Under the pieces are notes generated by a model that saw only the letters and a list, made by a program, of their open reading frames with translations, was not told the DNA's origin and searched no databases. The translations under genes were made by a program, and so were the position numbers. Positions 1-12,035 of a DNA stretch of 64,000 nucleotides are shown piece after piece. This DNA comes from Notamacropus eugenii. Lineage: Eukaryota; Chordata; Mammalia; Diprotodontia; Macropodidae. The DNA is taken from contig NC_092876.1 in NCBI RefSeq assembly GCF_028372415.1, positions 64,260,885 to 64,324,884 on the forward strand. Reading direction: 5' to 3'. Position 1 is the first letter of the stretch; each line of letters starts with the position of its first letter.

Positions 1-99
1 AAATTAGGTTATTTCTCTCATTAAACCAGCTGCTTAGATCCCTCTTTCTAGTTTTATTGATTATTTATTTAACAAATTGGAGAAACTTTCCCCATAAGC

Positions 100-447
100 A
101 ATTGTGTACCTGCTGGCTCTGGGCATTTTCCCTGGCTGTCCCTCATGCTTGGAATGCTCCCCCTCCTCATCTCTGCCTCTGGTTTCCCTGGCTTCTTTCA
201 AGTCTTGAATAAAAATCCCATTTTCTACAGGAAGCCTTTCTCAACTCTTAATTCTATTGATTATTTCCTATTTCTTCTATCTATAGTTTATTTGTACAAA
301 TTGGTTTTGCATTCTGTTTCATCCATTAGACTAAGAGCTCCTTGAGGGCAGGGACTGTCTTTTGCCTTCCTTTGTATTCCCAGCTTTTACCATGGTGCCT
401 GGCATTGTGTATGTAGATGTGTAATAAATGTTTATTTACTGACTGAT
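100..447 (+). mobile_element. L2 LINE 3' end
   Basis: The C-terminal ORF2 remnant (LMLGMLPLLISASGF-like) is followed by the L2 3' UTR with CTCCTTGAGGGCAGGGACT and GTGTAATAAATGTTTATTT. It ends at the tetranucleotide tract. Confidence 0.85.
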
Positions 448-451
448 TTTA

Positions 452-576
<125 letters not shown>

Positions 577-686
577 ATGTGTATGTATATATCAAAACCA
601 ACTCCTAATCTCCTGGCATTAAGACAATACTAAAGTCACTGGCTATTTGGATTTTTTGGATTTATTAACAGTGTAACCAATGATAG

Positions 687-932
687 GCTACTAGGTGGCG
701 CCATAGTGTATAGAGTACTGGGCTTGGAGTCATCTTCCTGAGTTCAAATCTGGTCTCAAACACTTACTAACTATGTGACCCTGGGCAAGTCACTTATCGC
801 TGTTTACTTCAGTTTCCTCATCTATAAAATGAGCTGGAGAAGGAAATGGCAAAGCACTCTGGTATTTTTATCAAGAAAACCCCCAACGGGGCCATGAAGT
901 TTTGAACACAACTGGGATTACTGAACAACCAC
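687..932 (+). mobile_element. MAR1-type SINE, full length
   Basis: tRNA-derived head (GGCTACTAGGTGGCGCCATA), AAATCTGGTCTCAAACACTT, TGTGACCCTGGGCAAGTCAC, then TGAGCTGGAGAAGGAAATGG and an RTE-like tail ending GAACAACCACC. Confidence 0.85.
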
Positions 933-1416
933 CACCAATGATAACACAAAGATATAAAAATCAATTTACAATATTTGAAGTGCGAAGAAGATCCTGGATA
1001 GAATCATCTCTAACCATCACTATCACTGTAGACAACTTCTCACTTCTGGAAACACAGGTCCACTATTCAGTTCACTCAAGATTGGCAGGGAAAATGTCCC
1101 TCAGGACTTCTCTTCATTCTCTTCACAAGGTAAAGGTTTAGAGAGTTCCATCAAGAGAGGGGGCAGGTCTCATGATCTTCCTCTCTGGCATCTCCAGCTT
1201 CTCTTCAGACATGACAGTGAAACAGTCTCCAGCTTTTCTCAAGCTGTCAGTCCTAATAGTTGCTCTCCAGAGTCATTCCTTATACAATTCTCTTTATAAT
1301 GTTCCATTATAAAATGTTACCTATTCTCTCAAGTTTTTTCTCCTATTCTTTTTTTGTCTTCATAGTTTTTGTCAAACTATTCTCTTTTCTGTTTCTCAAA
1401 AAACTGCCAGTTCTAA

Positions 1417-1793
1417 CTTCTGTTGTCGTTTAGTCATTGCCATTGTGTCCATCTCTCTCTGACCCCATGTGTGGTTCTCTTTAAAGAGATATTGGAGTGG
1501 TCACACTTTGTAATAAAAAGAATAAAAGTGGTAACTTCTCTCTATTGTTTCTGAATGTAACAAATATATAAGACAGAACTGATAGATAAATGGAATGGTA
1601 GATAAGTGGAATAGTGTTTCTAATGCCATTTCCTTTTCTAGCTCATTATGGAGGTGAGGAAACTAAGGCAAACACTGTTAAGTGACTTACCCAGGGTTAC
1701 ACAGCTAGTAAGTGTTTGAGACTGGATTTCAGCTCAGGGCTTCCTGACTCCAGGTTGGGCATTCTATCCACTGTACCAGTTCCAACTGCCATA
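1417..1793 (-). mobile_element. MAR1-type SINE, antisense, interrupted
   Basis: Tail half at 1417-1500 (TTGTCGTTTAGTCATTG, GATATTGGAGTGG) and head half at 1625-1793 (TGCCATTTCC to CCACTGTACCAG). A unit of about 110 bp separates them. Confidence 0.8.
1505..1622 (+). repeat. Unclassified ~110-bp unit inserted in a SINE
   Basis: TGTAATAA, AACTTCTCTCTATTGTTTCT and TGATAGATAAATGGAATGG recur with few changes at 2568-2668. This copy also has a short internal duplication (ATAGATAAATGGAAT). I do not recognise the family. Confidence 0.65.
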
Positions 1794-1854
1794 TCCTAAA
1801 TATTCCTTTTGGAAAATTTAGGTATGTTGGAATATTAACGGTAATTACTACCTA

Positions 1855-2150
1855 CCTGATGAATGGTCCATCTAATCTCTGCTTGAAGACCAGGAATTGA
1901 TCTTCCCAAGGCATCCCATTGACTCCTGTGGTGCAACACTCCTAAGCAGCACTAATTGTTAGAAAGTTCTTTTCTTGACATTAAGCCTAAATTTTTCCTC
2001 TTAGCAACTTCTACCCATGGTTTCTTTTTTTGCCTTCTGGGGTCAGACACAACAAGCTTAATCCCTCTTTCCTGTGAAAGCCACTCAAATATCTGAACAT
2101 AGCTCTTATATTTCCCTCCCTGTCTTCTCATCTCCAGCTTTGTATACTAG
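1855..2150 (-). mobile_element. CR1/L3-like LINE 3' fragment, antisense
   Basis: The plus strand shows the antisense of a CR1-type 3' region: CTAATCTCTGCTTGAAGACC, AATTGTTAGAAAGTTCTTT and TTCTGGGGTCAGACACAACA. Related blocks occur at 30560-30830 and 33545-33930. Confidence 0.6.
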
Positions 2151-2269
2151 TCCTCCAGAGCCCAAATGGGTGACTTCAATTTCTGAATCCCCAGTAAAAG
2201 AAAAAGAAAAGTCCAGGAAAGAAGCAAGTCAGATTTGAGGACATTTTTGGACCTCATTATAATAAAAAT

Positions 2270-2790
2270 GGTACAACAAGATGGAGAGACTACTACGCTT
2301 TACTGCATAGTAGGCTACTATGAACTGCACTGGGAGAAATGCTTATTTTCTCCTAAAAGCACTGGAACTTTGTTGGAAATGTTGAATGATTCCCAGATTT
2401 AACTGCACAGATAGTGGCATTCTTGTGGATCTGGAAAAATAGCTGGAATCATGCAGCTGCCCTTAAAAATGTGAACAATGAAAACTTTGGATTTGATCAA
2501 TTAATTAGGGACAATTATTCATGACATGATGTATCTGTGCTCTGAGTAGTAACTGCTGGTGCCATCCTTGTAATAATGAGAGTAAAAGTGATAACTTCTC
2601 TCACTGTTTCTGAATGCAACAAATATACAAGCCAGAATTGGTAGATAAATGGAATGGTGTTTCTAAGTAGCTGATTTGGCCATGTATTCAGTTGGATTAA
2701 TGTTATTAGTCTGGCAGTAAGTTTAGTGTTTATGTTCTAAGTCCACGAGATGGTTTTCTGTTAATGTTATAAGTTCATTAGATTGTGATT
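2270..2790 (+). repeat. Unclassified interspersed repeat
   Basis: Contains the second copy of the 110-bp unit (2568-2668). About 70 bp at 2420-2495 (AAATAGCTGGAATCATG, AAAACTTTGGATTT) is also shared with 37050-37130. The family is not recognised. Confidence 0.5.
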
Positions 2791-2842
2791 TTTAAAACCA
2801 TTGTATTGAAGTGCAGTTGGAATAATTATTTTGGAACAATAT

Positions 2843-3246
2843 CTGGTGGGCACCACCATCCTTCCAGTCACTCAGGCTCACCATCTTGGTGTCATCCTCA
2901 ACTCCAGATCTTGGAGTCATCCAGCTCCACCCCATATATCCAATTAAAAGTCAAATTTTATCCTTTCTACCTCCCTAGTTTTTGAATATGTCTTCTGTTC
3001 TCCACTTACCCAGTTAATACCCTAGTGTTGGCCATCATTACCTTTTGGCAAGACTATGACAAAAGCCTCCTATATGGTCTCCCTCTTTTTCACCCCAGTC
3101 CATCCTTCACACATCCACCAAAGTGATATTCTAAAAACATAAATATGACCATGTCACCCTATCCCATTTCCTCCTACTCGATAAACTCCAATGGTTCCCT
3201 ATTATTTCCAGGGTAGAATATAAATTTCTCTTTCTGACATTTAAAG
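2843..3246 (+). mobile_element. L2 LINE fragment
   Basis: CTTGGTGTCATCCTCAACTC, GACCATGTCACCCTATC and AAACTCCAATGGTTCCCTAT are the plus-strand L2 ORF2 C-terminal part. It is cut at 3247 by an L1 3' end. Confidence 0.75.
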
Positions 3247-3995
3247 CCCTTCACAAATGACAAATGCTGGAGGGGATGTGGGAACATTGGGACACTCATG
3301 CATGTTAGTAGAGTTATGACCTCATTCAATCACTCTGGAGAATACTTTGGAACTATGCCCAAAGAGCTATAGAATAGTGCTTTCCCTTTGATCTAGTAAT
3401 ACTACTTCCAGGTCTGCTTCCAGAAGAGACAAAAAGAAAGAGAAAAGAACTTATATGTACAAACATTTTTGTAATAGCTTTTTTTATGGTGGCAAAGATT
3501 TGGAAACTGGGGGGATGCTCATCACTTGGGGAATGGCTGAACAGGTGTGGTATGTGATTATGATGGAATAGTATTATGCTATAAGAAATGATAAACAGGA
3601 TGGTTTCAGAAAAACCTGGGAAGATTTATATGAACTGATGCAAAGTGAAGAGAACTTTGTACACAGTAAGAGCAATGTTGTAATGATGATTAACTGGGGA
3701 AGATGGCTACTTTAATTAAGACAATGATCTAAGAACCCATGGTGAAAACCACTTCACCTCCAGAGAGAAAACTGATGAACTCTGAGCATAGATTAAAGCT
3801 TTTATTTTTCATTTTCTTTATATTTCATTTTGTTGTTTTTTTAAAAAATAACATAACTAATGGAAAGGTCTTACATGATTTCCCAGGTACAATTGAAATT
3901 GTATTTCTTGCCTTCTTAATGGGTTAGAGGAGAGGGAATGAGGGGAAAGGAGAAAATTTGGAACTAAAAATTAAAAATAAATAAAGGTCAAAAAT
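3247..3995 (+). mobile_element. L1 3' end, 5'-truncated
   Basis: ORF2 C-terminal coding remnant (AAAGAGCTATAGAATAGTGC, AATGGCTGAACAGGTGTGG, TGAACTGATGCAAAGTGAAG) and the L1 3' UTR ending in an A-rich AATAAATAAAGG tail. Confidence 0.85.
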
Positions 3996-4109
3996 TAATT
4001 AAGAAGAGAAAGGAAATTAAAAAAAACTTTTTTACAATCTAATTTCATTCTTGCCTTTGGGTCCCTACTGTTTATCACAGTGTAGGTTCACATAGTGAAG
4101 CTTAATTAA

Positions 4110-5020
4110 TGAAAGGCAGCTTGGTGGAGTGGATAGAGGACTGGACTTGAAGTCAGGACTTGGGATCAAATCTTGCCTCAAGCACTGTGTGACCTTGGAC
4201 AAGGCCTTTGCCTCAGTTTTCTCACCTGCAAAATGAAAGGTTGGGTTTAAATACCCTCTAAAGTCCTTTCCAGTCCTAAATCTGTGATTCAGTAAACTAC
4301 TTGATTGATTCATCGGCACTGACTATATGACTTTAGACAAATCGCCTGACCCCTTGGGGCTTTAGTCTCTCCATCTGTAGAAATGAAGGTGGAGACAAGA
4401 CACTCTCAGGTATTCCTTCCAGCTCCCCATCTCTGATCCTCATCATTATCCTTCTCTACACACTGTTTAATGGCCAGTTTCTAAAACATTCCTGGCCTGA
4501 ATGGCTGAGTCCATTCTAGAGGATGCATTTAGTTCTATTAAAAGTGACTTGCCCATGGTCACAGAGGCAGAATCAGGAGTTGAACCCAGGTCCTCTGCTT
4601 CCCAAGCCCAGTGCTTTTTCCATTAGGGAAAACAAACAAAATAACCCTTCCAGAGGTGAGGATGGAGCCTCAGAGACCAGCAGGGGGCACTGTGAGCCAA
4701 AGCCTGAAGCTCAGGCTCTGACTGATGCAACATGTTCCTTTTACCGCTGCCTGGAAGCCTGTGAGATTGGGGGTCAGGACTGGGTAGGAGATGCCAGAAA
4801 ACTTCTTGATGCCTCATAGGACTTCAGCATGATCTGCCATCTGGGAAGCCAAGAGAAAAGCATCCCAGGGTTAGAAGGAACCCGGAGCATACGGAGTCCT
4901 CAGTTACAGAAAATCACTCAGAATCCTAGAATCAGAGGGCTAGAACTGAAAGGGACCTCAGAGGCCATCTGGTACCACTCCACTATTTAGATGAGGAAAC
5001 TGAGGCACAGGGCAGGATGT
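4110..5020. mobile_element. MIR/Mon-type SINE fragments in both orientations
   Basis: 4112-4300 (plus, GGCAGCTTGGTGGAGTGGAT to CCTTTCCAGTCC), 4325-4440 (plus), 4530-4625 (minus, GTGACTTGCCCATGGTCACA) and 4900-5015 (minus, GATGAGGAAACTGAGGCACA). Between them, 4640-4895 appears unique. 5040-5915 shows no gene or clear repeat. Confidence 0.65.
4677..4691 (+). promoter_or_regulatory. Candidate CTCF binding site
   Basis: CCAGCAGGGGGCACT fits every position of the CTCF core CCASYAGRKGGCRSY. It lies in non-repeat sequence between SINE fragments, about 31 kb from the FUCA1 start. Binding is inferred from the motif only. Confidence 0.6.
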
Positions 5021-5931
5021 AGACTTGAGTGCTGAGTCCCCAGCAGTGGAACAGAAGGCACAGCTCTTACAGAACAGCAGTGAGGGTGGTGACAAATGGG
5101 CTATACAAAGGGGTGCCTTTTCTGCAACCAAAGTGGGAGGCCCAGGATCATGGGCCCCATTTCACAGAAGGGAAAACTAAGGCTAAAACTAAGTTTTAAA
5201 TTCTCCAGGGTCATAAACTCATGGTTGTTCTTTGCTCTTGAAGAGGACATGACATCAGGCAGGGGAGCCATGACTTGCAAGGGAATTGCAAGAATTTATG
5301 TTACAGTAAGCATTTCAGTTTCTACCCTTCCTCCATGCTCCTCTTTGTCTACTGAAAATATTTTTAAACAAAGTTTAAGCTAAAATTATTTTTGAATTTT
5401 TGCTTCAGAGTATTAAGAAATATCTACATGGCAGTCATAATTTAAAGCTTTGGGGGTTTATGTTTTATTTGGATTTTGGGGGGGGCAATATGTGTTTTGC
5501 TGGCATATGCAGTGTGAACCCTCCCTTTGCTGGGAACATGGGAAAGCTGTTGAAAAAAATGAGAAGCCGTATGTGCATGTCCCTGATTTCTGTATCATTC
5601 TTAAATGAACATTTCATCATTGGAAAATGAATAGGAGTATCAAAAAAAATTTTTTTTAAAAAAAGGCACCACCTGCCCTTCCTTTCCTTCTACTCTTAAT
5701 TCCTCCAATTTTGTTCTCTTTTACTTGTCCAAATCTCACTCATTCTTCAGGGTGGAGGTCAAAATTTCATCATTTTCATAAAACATTTCTAGAATCCTTC
5801 CAGGGTCACAGTGATTTCTCTCTGCTGTCACATCAGAGTGAGACTATGGTCCTCTTCCAATTTCTCTGAGGGCTTAGTTTAGCTCTCTCCTTTCCAACCA
5901 ATCAGGCTAATAACAAGCATTGCTTATGTAC

Positions 5932-6484
5932 TGATAATGTTTAATATAAAATTTTGGAGTAATTTCTTTGTTCTCTCTGAAGCAAACACAGAGAATGCCT
6001 CTTCCTATGTCAACAAAAGCCAGCCAAGGCTGACTTAACATTCCTTGGGAGACCTTTAACCTAAGACACTATCTTAAATAATGGGACATTTTTCATATTT
6101 TAATATTTTTAGACATATACTATGTTATGGCATGTTAGTGGTAAAGAAAACACAGACATCTTGGGTCATAATTTCTATGGGAAACTTTGTCAAACTCTGT
6201 TATCTTATTGTATTTACAACCTATGCAATTAAGAAATTCCTTTCTAATGGTCTAGTTAATCACTTATGGAGACCATAAATCTGAAGGACACAGAACACTT
6301 CTTTATCCTAAAACAGATTTAAGCCTGCCCAATTCTTTGTATTGGTAGCCAGAACATTTTCTGGCTCCATAATGCATTATGTTACTGTTTTCTTTAATAG
6401 TGAATTGATCAATTAATTAATTAAATCATAAAATGGATGTATTTAGCCTGTTGCCTTTTCTTTAACCAAGTTTTCAGGTCAACA
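5932..6484 (+). mobile_element. Solo LTR, family A
   Basis: TGATAATGTTTAATATAAA start and TTTTCAGGTCAACA end. The 4-bp duplication GTAC lies on both sides (5928-5931, 6485-6488). Fossil LTR of an endogenous retrovirus or other LTR retrotransposon, inserted in the L2 3' end. No internal coding part remains. Confidence 0.82.
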
Positions 6485-6729
6485 GTACCTACTATGTGCC
6501 TGGAGCTTTGCTGGTCACTGGGGGTACAAAGACAAAAGTGAAACATTCCCTGCCCTCTAGAAGCTTATATCCTAATAAGGAGACAATACCCAAACTGTAT
6601 AAGATAAATACAAGGCAGTGGGGCTGAATTTTAAAGGAAACCAGGCACTCGGAGAGAAGGTGAGGTGGGAGTGTGCTCTAGGAAAGGGCTCCGAGCAGTG
6701 CAAAGGTATGGAGATGCTGGACCACACCG

Positions 6730-7350
6730 TGTGGGAATGAGGGGATTCAAAGTCTGGGAACCTCCCTGAACTCCCCTGGAATTTCCCCACCTGACCTTTC
6801 ATACTCAAATTTGCAGACAGTTTCCCTCTGAATCTTCCCACTTAATCTGACCTTTTATATTCAAATCTGTTGCCCTTGGCCTCGACTGGTCTTCCAAAGT
6901 CTGCTACCTCTGGATTGCCCCACCCGTTTCCCACCTAAACCCTCCATGGTCTGATATCACCTGATTGCCTCCAGCTGTTTCCAACTCTTGACCAGTCCCA
7001 TTGGGGCCTCCTTGGACTTCTCCTCAAGACCCTCCCTAAACCCCTCCTTCCATCACCCTAGACTACCCCCAGATACCTCCTACAGTCTTTTCTGTATTTA
7101 AGTTCCCTCTAGCATCTCTGAAGGTGCTCAGATTCAATTCAGCTCAGACTCTGTCTAGCTGAGATTCTATCTGGCCTGCTTGTGAATACAAGCCTTACAA
7201 ATGCTTAGGCTCCGTAAGAGTCAACCCAATATGGCAAATCTTTAATAAACTTGGTTTTTCTTTGGCTTTAAGAAAGCTTGAGTTGAATTCATTCAAGCAG
7301 GACCTGGCATGTCAGTATTTCGGGGTCCCCAGCACCCCTCAATCTCAACA
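6730..7350 (+). mobile_element. Solo LTR, family B
   Basis: LTR-like, with a TATTTAAG promoter-type box near 7100, an AATAAA poly(A) signal near 7243, a TG start and an end at CTCAACA. Related copies lie at 50170-50526 (plus) and 52621-53227 (minus). Fossil, no coding part seen. Confidence 0.75.
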
Positions 7351-7719
7351 GGAAGGGCAATGATGTATAAGTTTGGAAAGCTATGTTGGGACCAGGTTGT
7401 GAAGGGTTTTGAAAGCTAAACAGAGGCCTAATATTTGATCCTAGAGGTAATAGGGAGCCCTTGGAGTTATGGAGTGGGGGACTAACATGGTGAGACCAGT
7501 ACTTTAGGAAAACCCCTTTGGCAGCTGTGCGGAGGATGGGTTGGAGAGAGAAGTGATTTGAGGCAGGCAGATGAATTAGGAAGCTAATGTGTGTTATACT
7601 TCTTTGTATGCATGTTCCATTTCCCCCTTTACACTTTAGGTTCCCTTAGGCCAGGACTAGGAAGTTCTTCATTTTTGTATCCCTGTGGGGTCAGTCACCA
7701 TTGTGGTTGAATTGTGGCA

Positions 7720-8250
7720 ATAGGGCATCAGTTTGGGAAAGTCCGTTGGCAGGATCCTGGAGGGCCCTGGATGCCAAGGCAGGAGCAGTGGGAAATACCC
7801 TGAAGTTGGAAACCTCACTCTGCCAGCCCCAAGTGTGACCTGGGACAAGTCATTTCAGCATTCTGACCTTCAGCTCCTCCAGAAAATGAGGAGGTTGGAC
7901 ATCTTGAGTCCTTTCCCGCTCTAAAATTCTATGATCCTGTGATTTAAAAAAAAAAAATGCTACCTTTTATTATGATTTAATGGGTCAGTCTTATCTCTTT
8001 AACCAGACTTAAAGTAATTTGAGAGCAGGGAATAGGATGCACACACACACCTCTGAATCCTCCTATAGCAACTAGCTTGACATTTATACATAATAGAATG
8101 AGGAAATGTAAGTGCTGGAAGAATCATCTAGTCCAAACTCCTCATTCCCCCTCAGAGGGGGAAACTGAGGCACAGAGTAAGGAAGGGAGTTGCCCGAAGT
8201 TAGCAGTTCAAACCCAAGGTTCCTGACTCTAGTTCTTTTCACCATTTCAA
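7720..8250. mobile_element. SINE/MIR fragments
   Basis: 7720-7950 is a plus-strand SINE with the TTCCCGCTCTAAAATTCTATG tail and an A-run. 8085-8245 is a minus-strand MIR-like piece (GGGAAACTGAGGCACAGAG). Confidence 0.6.
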
Positions 8251-8349
8251 TAAATTTTATTATTACCTGCGGCTTTCATTTAAGGTCAGACTGTAAGAGC
8301 TGAAAATAACTTTAGTGATGAACCCTTTCCTCCTTCAAACTCCCTTATT

Positions 8350-8640
8350 TCTGCTGAGGGCATTACCTTCTATTCCAGTCACCTAGGTTCACAGCCTCTG
8401 ACTTTCCCTCACCTCCTATATTCAATAAGCTGGCAAGTTCTGTGGAATTTACCTCCAAATCTCTCCCACTTGTCTCCATCTCTTCAGTCATAAAATCACC
8501 AATCTGGTTCAGGTCCCTATCCTCTCTCACCTGGATTATTAAAGTAGCCTTCTGACTGGCCCCTCTGCCAATCTAGCTAATGTGTCTTGCCAATCTATGC
8601 CCTATTCTGGGGTGCAGCATAAAAAATTAACTCCTTAATC
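8350..8640 (+). mobile_element. Old L2 fragment
   Basis: TGGCAAGTTCTGTGGAATTT, TCTCTCACCTGGATTATTA and TGCCAATCTAGCTAA are diverged L2 ORF2 sequence on plus. Confidence 0.55.
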
Positions 8641-8766
8641 CCTCTAATAAATACTTCATATTTCTCTTGTTTTAAAATTTACAAAACAGAGCTCCCAATG
8701 AAGGAAATTTTTACTGATTATCAGATTGAGTCTCAGAGAAAGGAAATGACTTGCCCAGAGTTAAGG

Positions 8767-9115
8767 TCAACCTGAAAGTTAGGTTAAAAGAGGCAACAGG
8801 CAAATACATATAGTTTATTCCCTTAAAGGTGGTAGTTACATGGCCATGGAGTCAGAAGGAAAACCTCTGACTGCCAGATAGAAGAATGACCAGGCTTAAA
8901 CATACTATACCAGGAGAAAGGAATTTTTTTAGTTGTAAATTTGGTGAGACAAGACAATTAATAAGGAAGAGTCAGTTGGAAATTAAGATCCTAGGATGTC
9001 TGTTTTCCTCTGTCTCTGTATATTAAGATAAGAAAAATCCCAACATTCTGGTTGTAGGCATCCCATCATAAACAGGTCTTTAAAGTTGCTATAAGGATAG
9101 CATTCAATAAATATT
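8767..9115 (-). mobile_element. Diverged LTR, family A relative
   Basis: GTCAACCTGAAAGTTAGGTT, GAGGCAACAGGCAAATACAT and ACATGGCCATGGAGTCAGAA align to the family A end read on minus. It is more diverged and appears incomplete. Confidence 0.55.
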
Positions 9116-9479
9116 TTTATTTCCTTCATTTCATATTCCTCAAATTTTGTCAAATGTTGTGTTGAAATTCAGGTGTTAGTGTGTCTTCTTTTTCCAGGTT
9201 ATTTCTCTTCATTTAAAATTTGTGCTCAATGACAATCAATTTTATAGCATGAGATTAATTGCTCTGACTCAAAGCATGAGGACATAGACATAAGATGTAG
9301 GAATCCCAATACAAAATTGAGTGGACATTTACAAACACGGTAGAATATGGCACTTCATTGCATCATAGGGTTTCTGGATTCGCTGCTAAGGACCACAGAC
9401 TTTCTTTGCTTTTTTATAAAGTTAGGATACCACAGTCATATCAGATATCACAAATCTAAACCAGAATGTGGAACCCTGT

Positions 9480-10025
9480 ACAACTAGGTGGCACAGTGAA
9501 AGGAGTGCTGGACCTGGAATCAGGAAGATCTGAGTTCACATCCTGCCTCAGACACTTCTGTGTGAATCTGGGCAAGTCACTTAACTCAAGTTAAGCCTGC
9601 CTAGTTTTCCTCATCTATAAATTGTGGATAATAATAGCTCCTAGCTTTCTTGGCATAAAGCCATCATCATTTTAGATGCCCAATCTCAGGATGTTAGGTG
9701 GATGTCCCTGACCCTGCAACTGGGAGAAAGGATACTACCCACTCACCATCAGTGAGTGGTAGAGAATGTCTTTGAAAATTTCTGTAAAAATCCCAGGCAA
9801 TTCTCTAGTCTGCAAAGCAATCCCTGCTAATTCCTTGATGGCGTGCTTGTTTCCTACCTTCTGCCCATGCCAGGAGATTAGTGTTTCCTTTCCATAGATG
9901 TTATTATCCCCATTTTACAGATGAGAATAATTTCCTCCAAATGGGGTCATGGAGTGTTGAAATGACTGACCAATAACAAAATACTTAATGTTGTGCCAGT
10001 AGACACTTAATAAATGCTTGTTGAC
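9480..10025. mobile_element. SINE (plus) and MIR/L2 tail remnants
   Basis: 9480-9660 has TACAACTAGGTGGCACAGTG and CTGGGCAAGTCACTTAACTC. 9900-10025 has CCATTTTACAGATGAGAA and the L2-type ACACTTAATAAATGCTTGTTG. Confidence 0.65.
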
Positions 10026-10039
10026 TTAGCTCAAGGTGA

Positions 10040-11345
10040 TGGGATCCTATACCAGAGTGGCAGCTAGGTATATGGAAAAAGGATCTATTTGAAGGATGTT
10101 GTAAAGATAGAAATGATGAGACTACAACAGATTGGTTATGTGGGTGAGTATGATTGGAGAGTCAAGGAAGACAGCAAGGTTGCAACCCATTTGGGAAAAC
10201 CATTAATAGTAATAGGGAAGTTAGGAAGATGGCAAAGTGTGGGGGGAGGGAAGAATTCAGTATTTGTTATGCTGAGTTAGAAATATCTTCAAGGTGTCCG
10301 GTTTCAGATGTCTGATAAGCAGTTGGTGATGTAAATCTGGAGGTCAGGAGAGTGGTTAAGGCTGTAAAAATAGTTCTGAGAATCATCCTAATTCACAGGA
10401 TGATTTTAAGATAATAACTGAGCTCACAGGAGTCTATAAGATCACCAAGAAAGATAGAATGGGGGAGAAAAGAAGAGGACAAAGGACAGAACTTGGGGAC
10501 AAATATGCAGCAAGGATACTGAGAAGATTGTTGAGACAGTTAAGAGCCAGGATAGTGCATTGCCCTTGTGTGGGTCAGAGACCACCGACTCAAATAAAAA
10601 TCAGAGACTTCTCAAAGTAGAAACAAAGCAGCAAGATTTTATTACGATCTTGTGAGAAAGGGCGTGTCCTCTCTGATAAGTAATCAGGAGAGTGAGACAA
10701 TTACAGAAGGGAAATATAGAGATTATATAGCCCTAACGCAGATTCCCCCCCCATCGCCTTTTACTCCCATTGGCTGGGAGGCAGTCTCGCAATCTCAACT
10801 TGACAGTCTACCCTGTGAATAGGGGACAAGGTAGCAGTGGAATAACCAATAGGCATTATGTTGATATGGCAACCTAAGAGGGCAAGGGGAGTTGTGTTAT
10901 GCTGATATGGGGGGTTGTGTTGTGGCAACCCAATGGGGGGAATTAAGTTTCATATTTCCAAAAGTGACATGATTTCTGGGAAACGGTAACTTAGGCCTAA
11001 CCATTTACTAAAAGCCTTCTGTTAAGCACTGAGAAGTCTTCACTAACTTCATTTCCATTCATCCTGAATATCTAGAGAGGAGAGAGTTTCCAGGAGAAAA
11101 GGGAGATTGACAGTGTCCAAGACTGTGAGGGATCAAGAAAGATGAGAACTGAGAAAAAGGGATATTAGATTTGGCTTTGGAGAATGCAGTTGTATTTGAT
11201 TGATGAAGACAGATTGCAAAAGGTTTAAGAGAATGAGAGGAAAGGAAGTGATTATAAGTCAGGGATTGCAAATAGCTTTTCCTAGACATGCAGCTGTGAA
11301 AGTGAAGATATAGATAGGATCATAGTGAGCAGGGATGGAAGGGTT
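10040..11345 (-). mobile_element. L2 LINE ORF2 region, antisense, LTR-interrupted
   Basis: Read on minus, conserved L2 reverse-transcriptase stretches appear (HFLSSHSLKPF-like, AFSKAKSNI-like). The plus strand has AATAGGGAAGTTAGGAAGA and GATCACCAAGAAAGATAGAA. An LTR-like insert lies at about 10565-11003. Confidence 0.7.
10565..11003 (-). mobile_element. Solo LTR-like insert, family C
   Basis: The minus strand carries an AATAAAATCTTGCTGC block typical of LTR R/U5 ends, and CCAAT motifs (AACCAATAGGC on plus). It sits inside L2 and both edges are approximate. Fossil, no coding part. Confidence 0.6.
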
Positions 11346-11489
11346 TTTTTCTTAAGACAGGGAAGACATGAATGTGCTTGTAGGCAGCAGGAAGGTAACC
11401 AGGAGATTGAGAGAGAAAAGAGATTTTTAATTGAAAAACATTTAAATAAACAAAAAAGAGATAGGGGAAATGATGCAAAGGTCAAGCCA

Positions 11490-11780
11490 TATTCACAAGC
11501 ATTTATTAAATGCTTGCCTCTGCTAAGGGCTGGAAATACAAAGGAAAGCAAAAGCAATCCATGTTTTCAAGGAACTCACAGGTGAATGGGGAGACTGTAC
11601 AAACAACTGTGTACAATCAAGATAAAGACAGGATCACTTGGAGATGAGTAGTAAAGGGAGGGTACTAGCATTGGAGAGGAGTGCAGAGGCTGGAGAAGGG
11701 AAAGACCTCTAGGAAAAAGTGGAATCTGAGAGGAATTTTGAAAGAAGCCAGGGAAGACAGAAGGCATAGATTAGGATGAA
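11490..11780 (-). mobile_element. L2 3' end, antisense
   Basis: AAGCATTTATTAAATGCTTG, then the antisense of the L2 3' UTR and ORF2 end (GAAGCCAGGGAAGACAG). Confidence 0.7.
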
Positions 11781-11829
11781 GAGATTTGCATGTCAGCCGG
11801 TGAAAAAATCATGCAGTTGGGAAACAGAG

Positions 11830-12020
11830 TGGTGTGTCTAATTTCTGTATCTCTTATTAATCTCATCTTGGATGCAACCAATATCTCTATGCAGATGATT
11901 CTCAGATACTTTTATCCAGCCCCAAACACTTTTTCTAGTTCCAAGTTTAAACCACTGCCCATCTGACCTCTAACACCTGATACCCTGAAGATATTTCAAA
12001 CTCAAAGTATCACTCAACTA
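11830..12020 (+). mobile_element. L2 RT fragment
   Basis: TATGCAGATGATTCTCAGAT encodes the YADDSQ-type reverse-transcriptase motif of L2, followed by diverged ORF2. Confidence 0.6.
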
Positions 12021-12035
12021 ATAAACATTCATTGA

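Larger units (their letters stand above)
5915..7620 (-). mobile_element. L2 LINE, antisense, split by two LTRs
   Basis: L2 3' end at the left (AAGCATTGCTTATGTAC / CTACTATGTGCCTGGAGC), then 6500-6730 and 7351-7620 (AGGTTGTGAAGGGTTTTGAA, TTTGATCCTAGAGGTAATAGG). It is interrupted at 5932-6484 and at 6730-7350. Confidence 0.8.
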
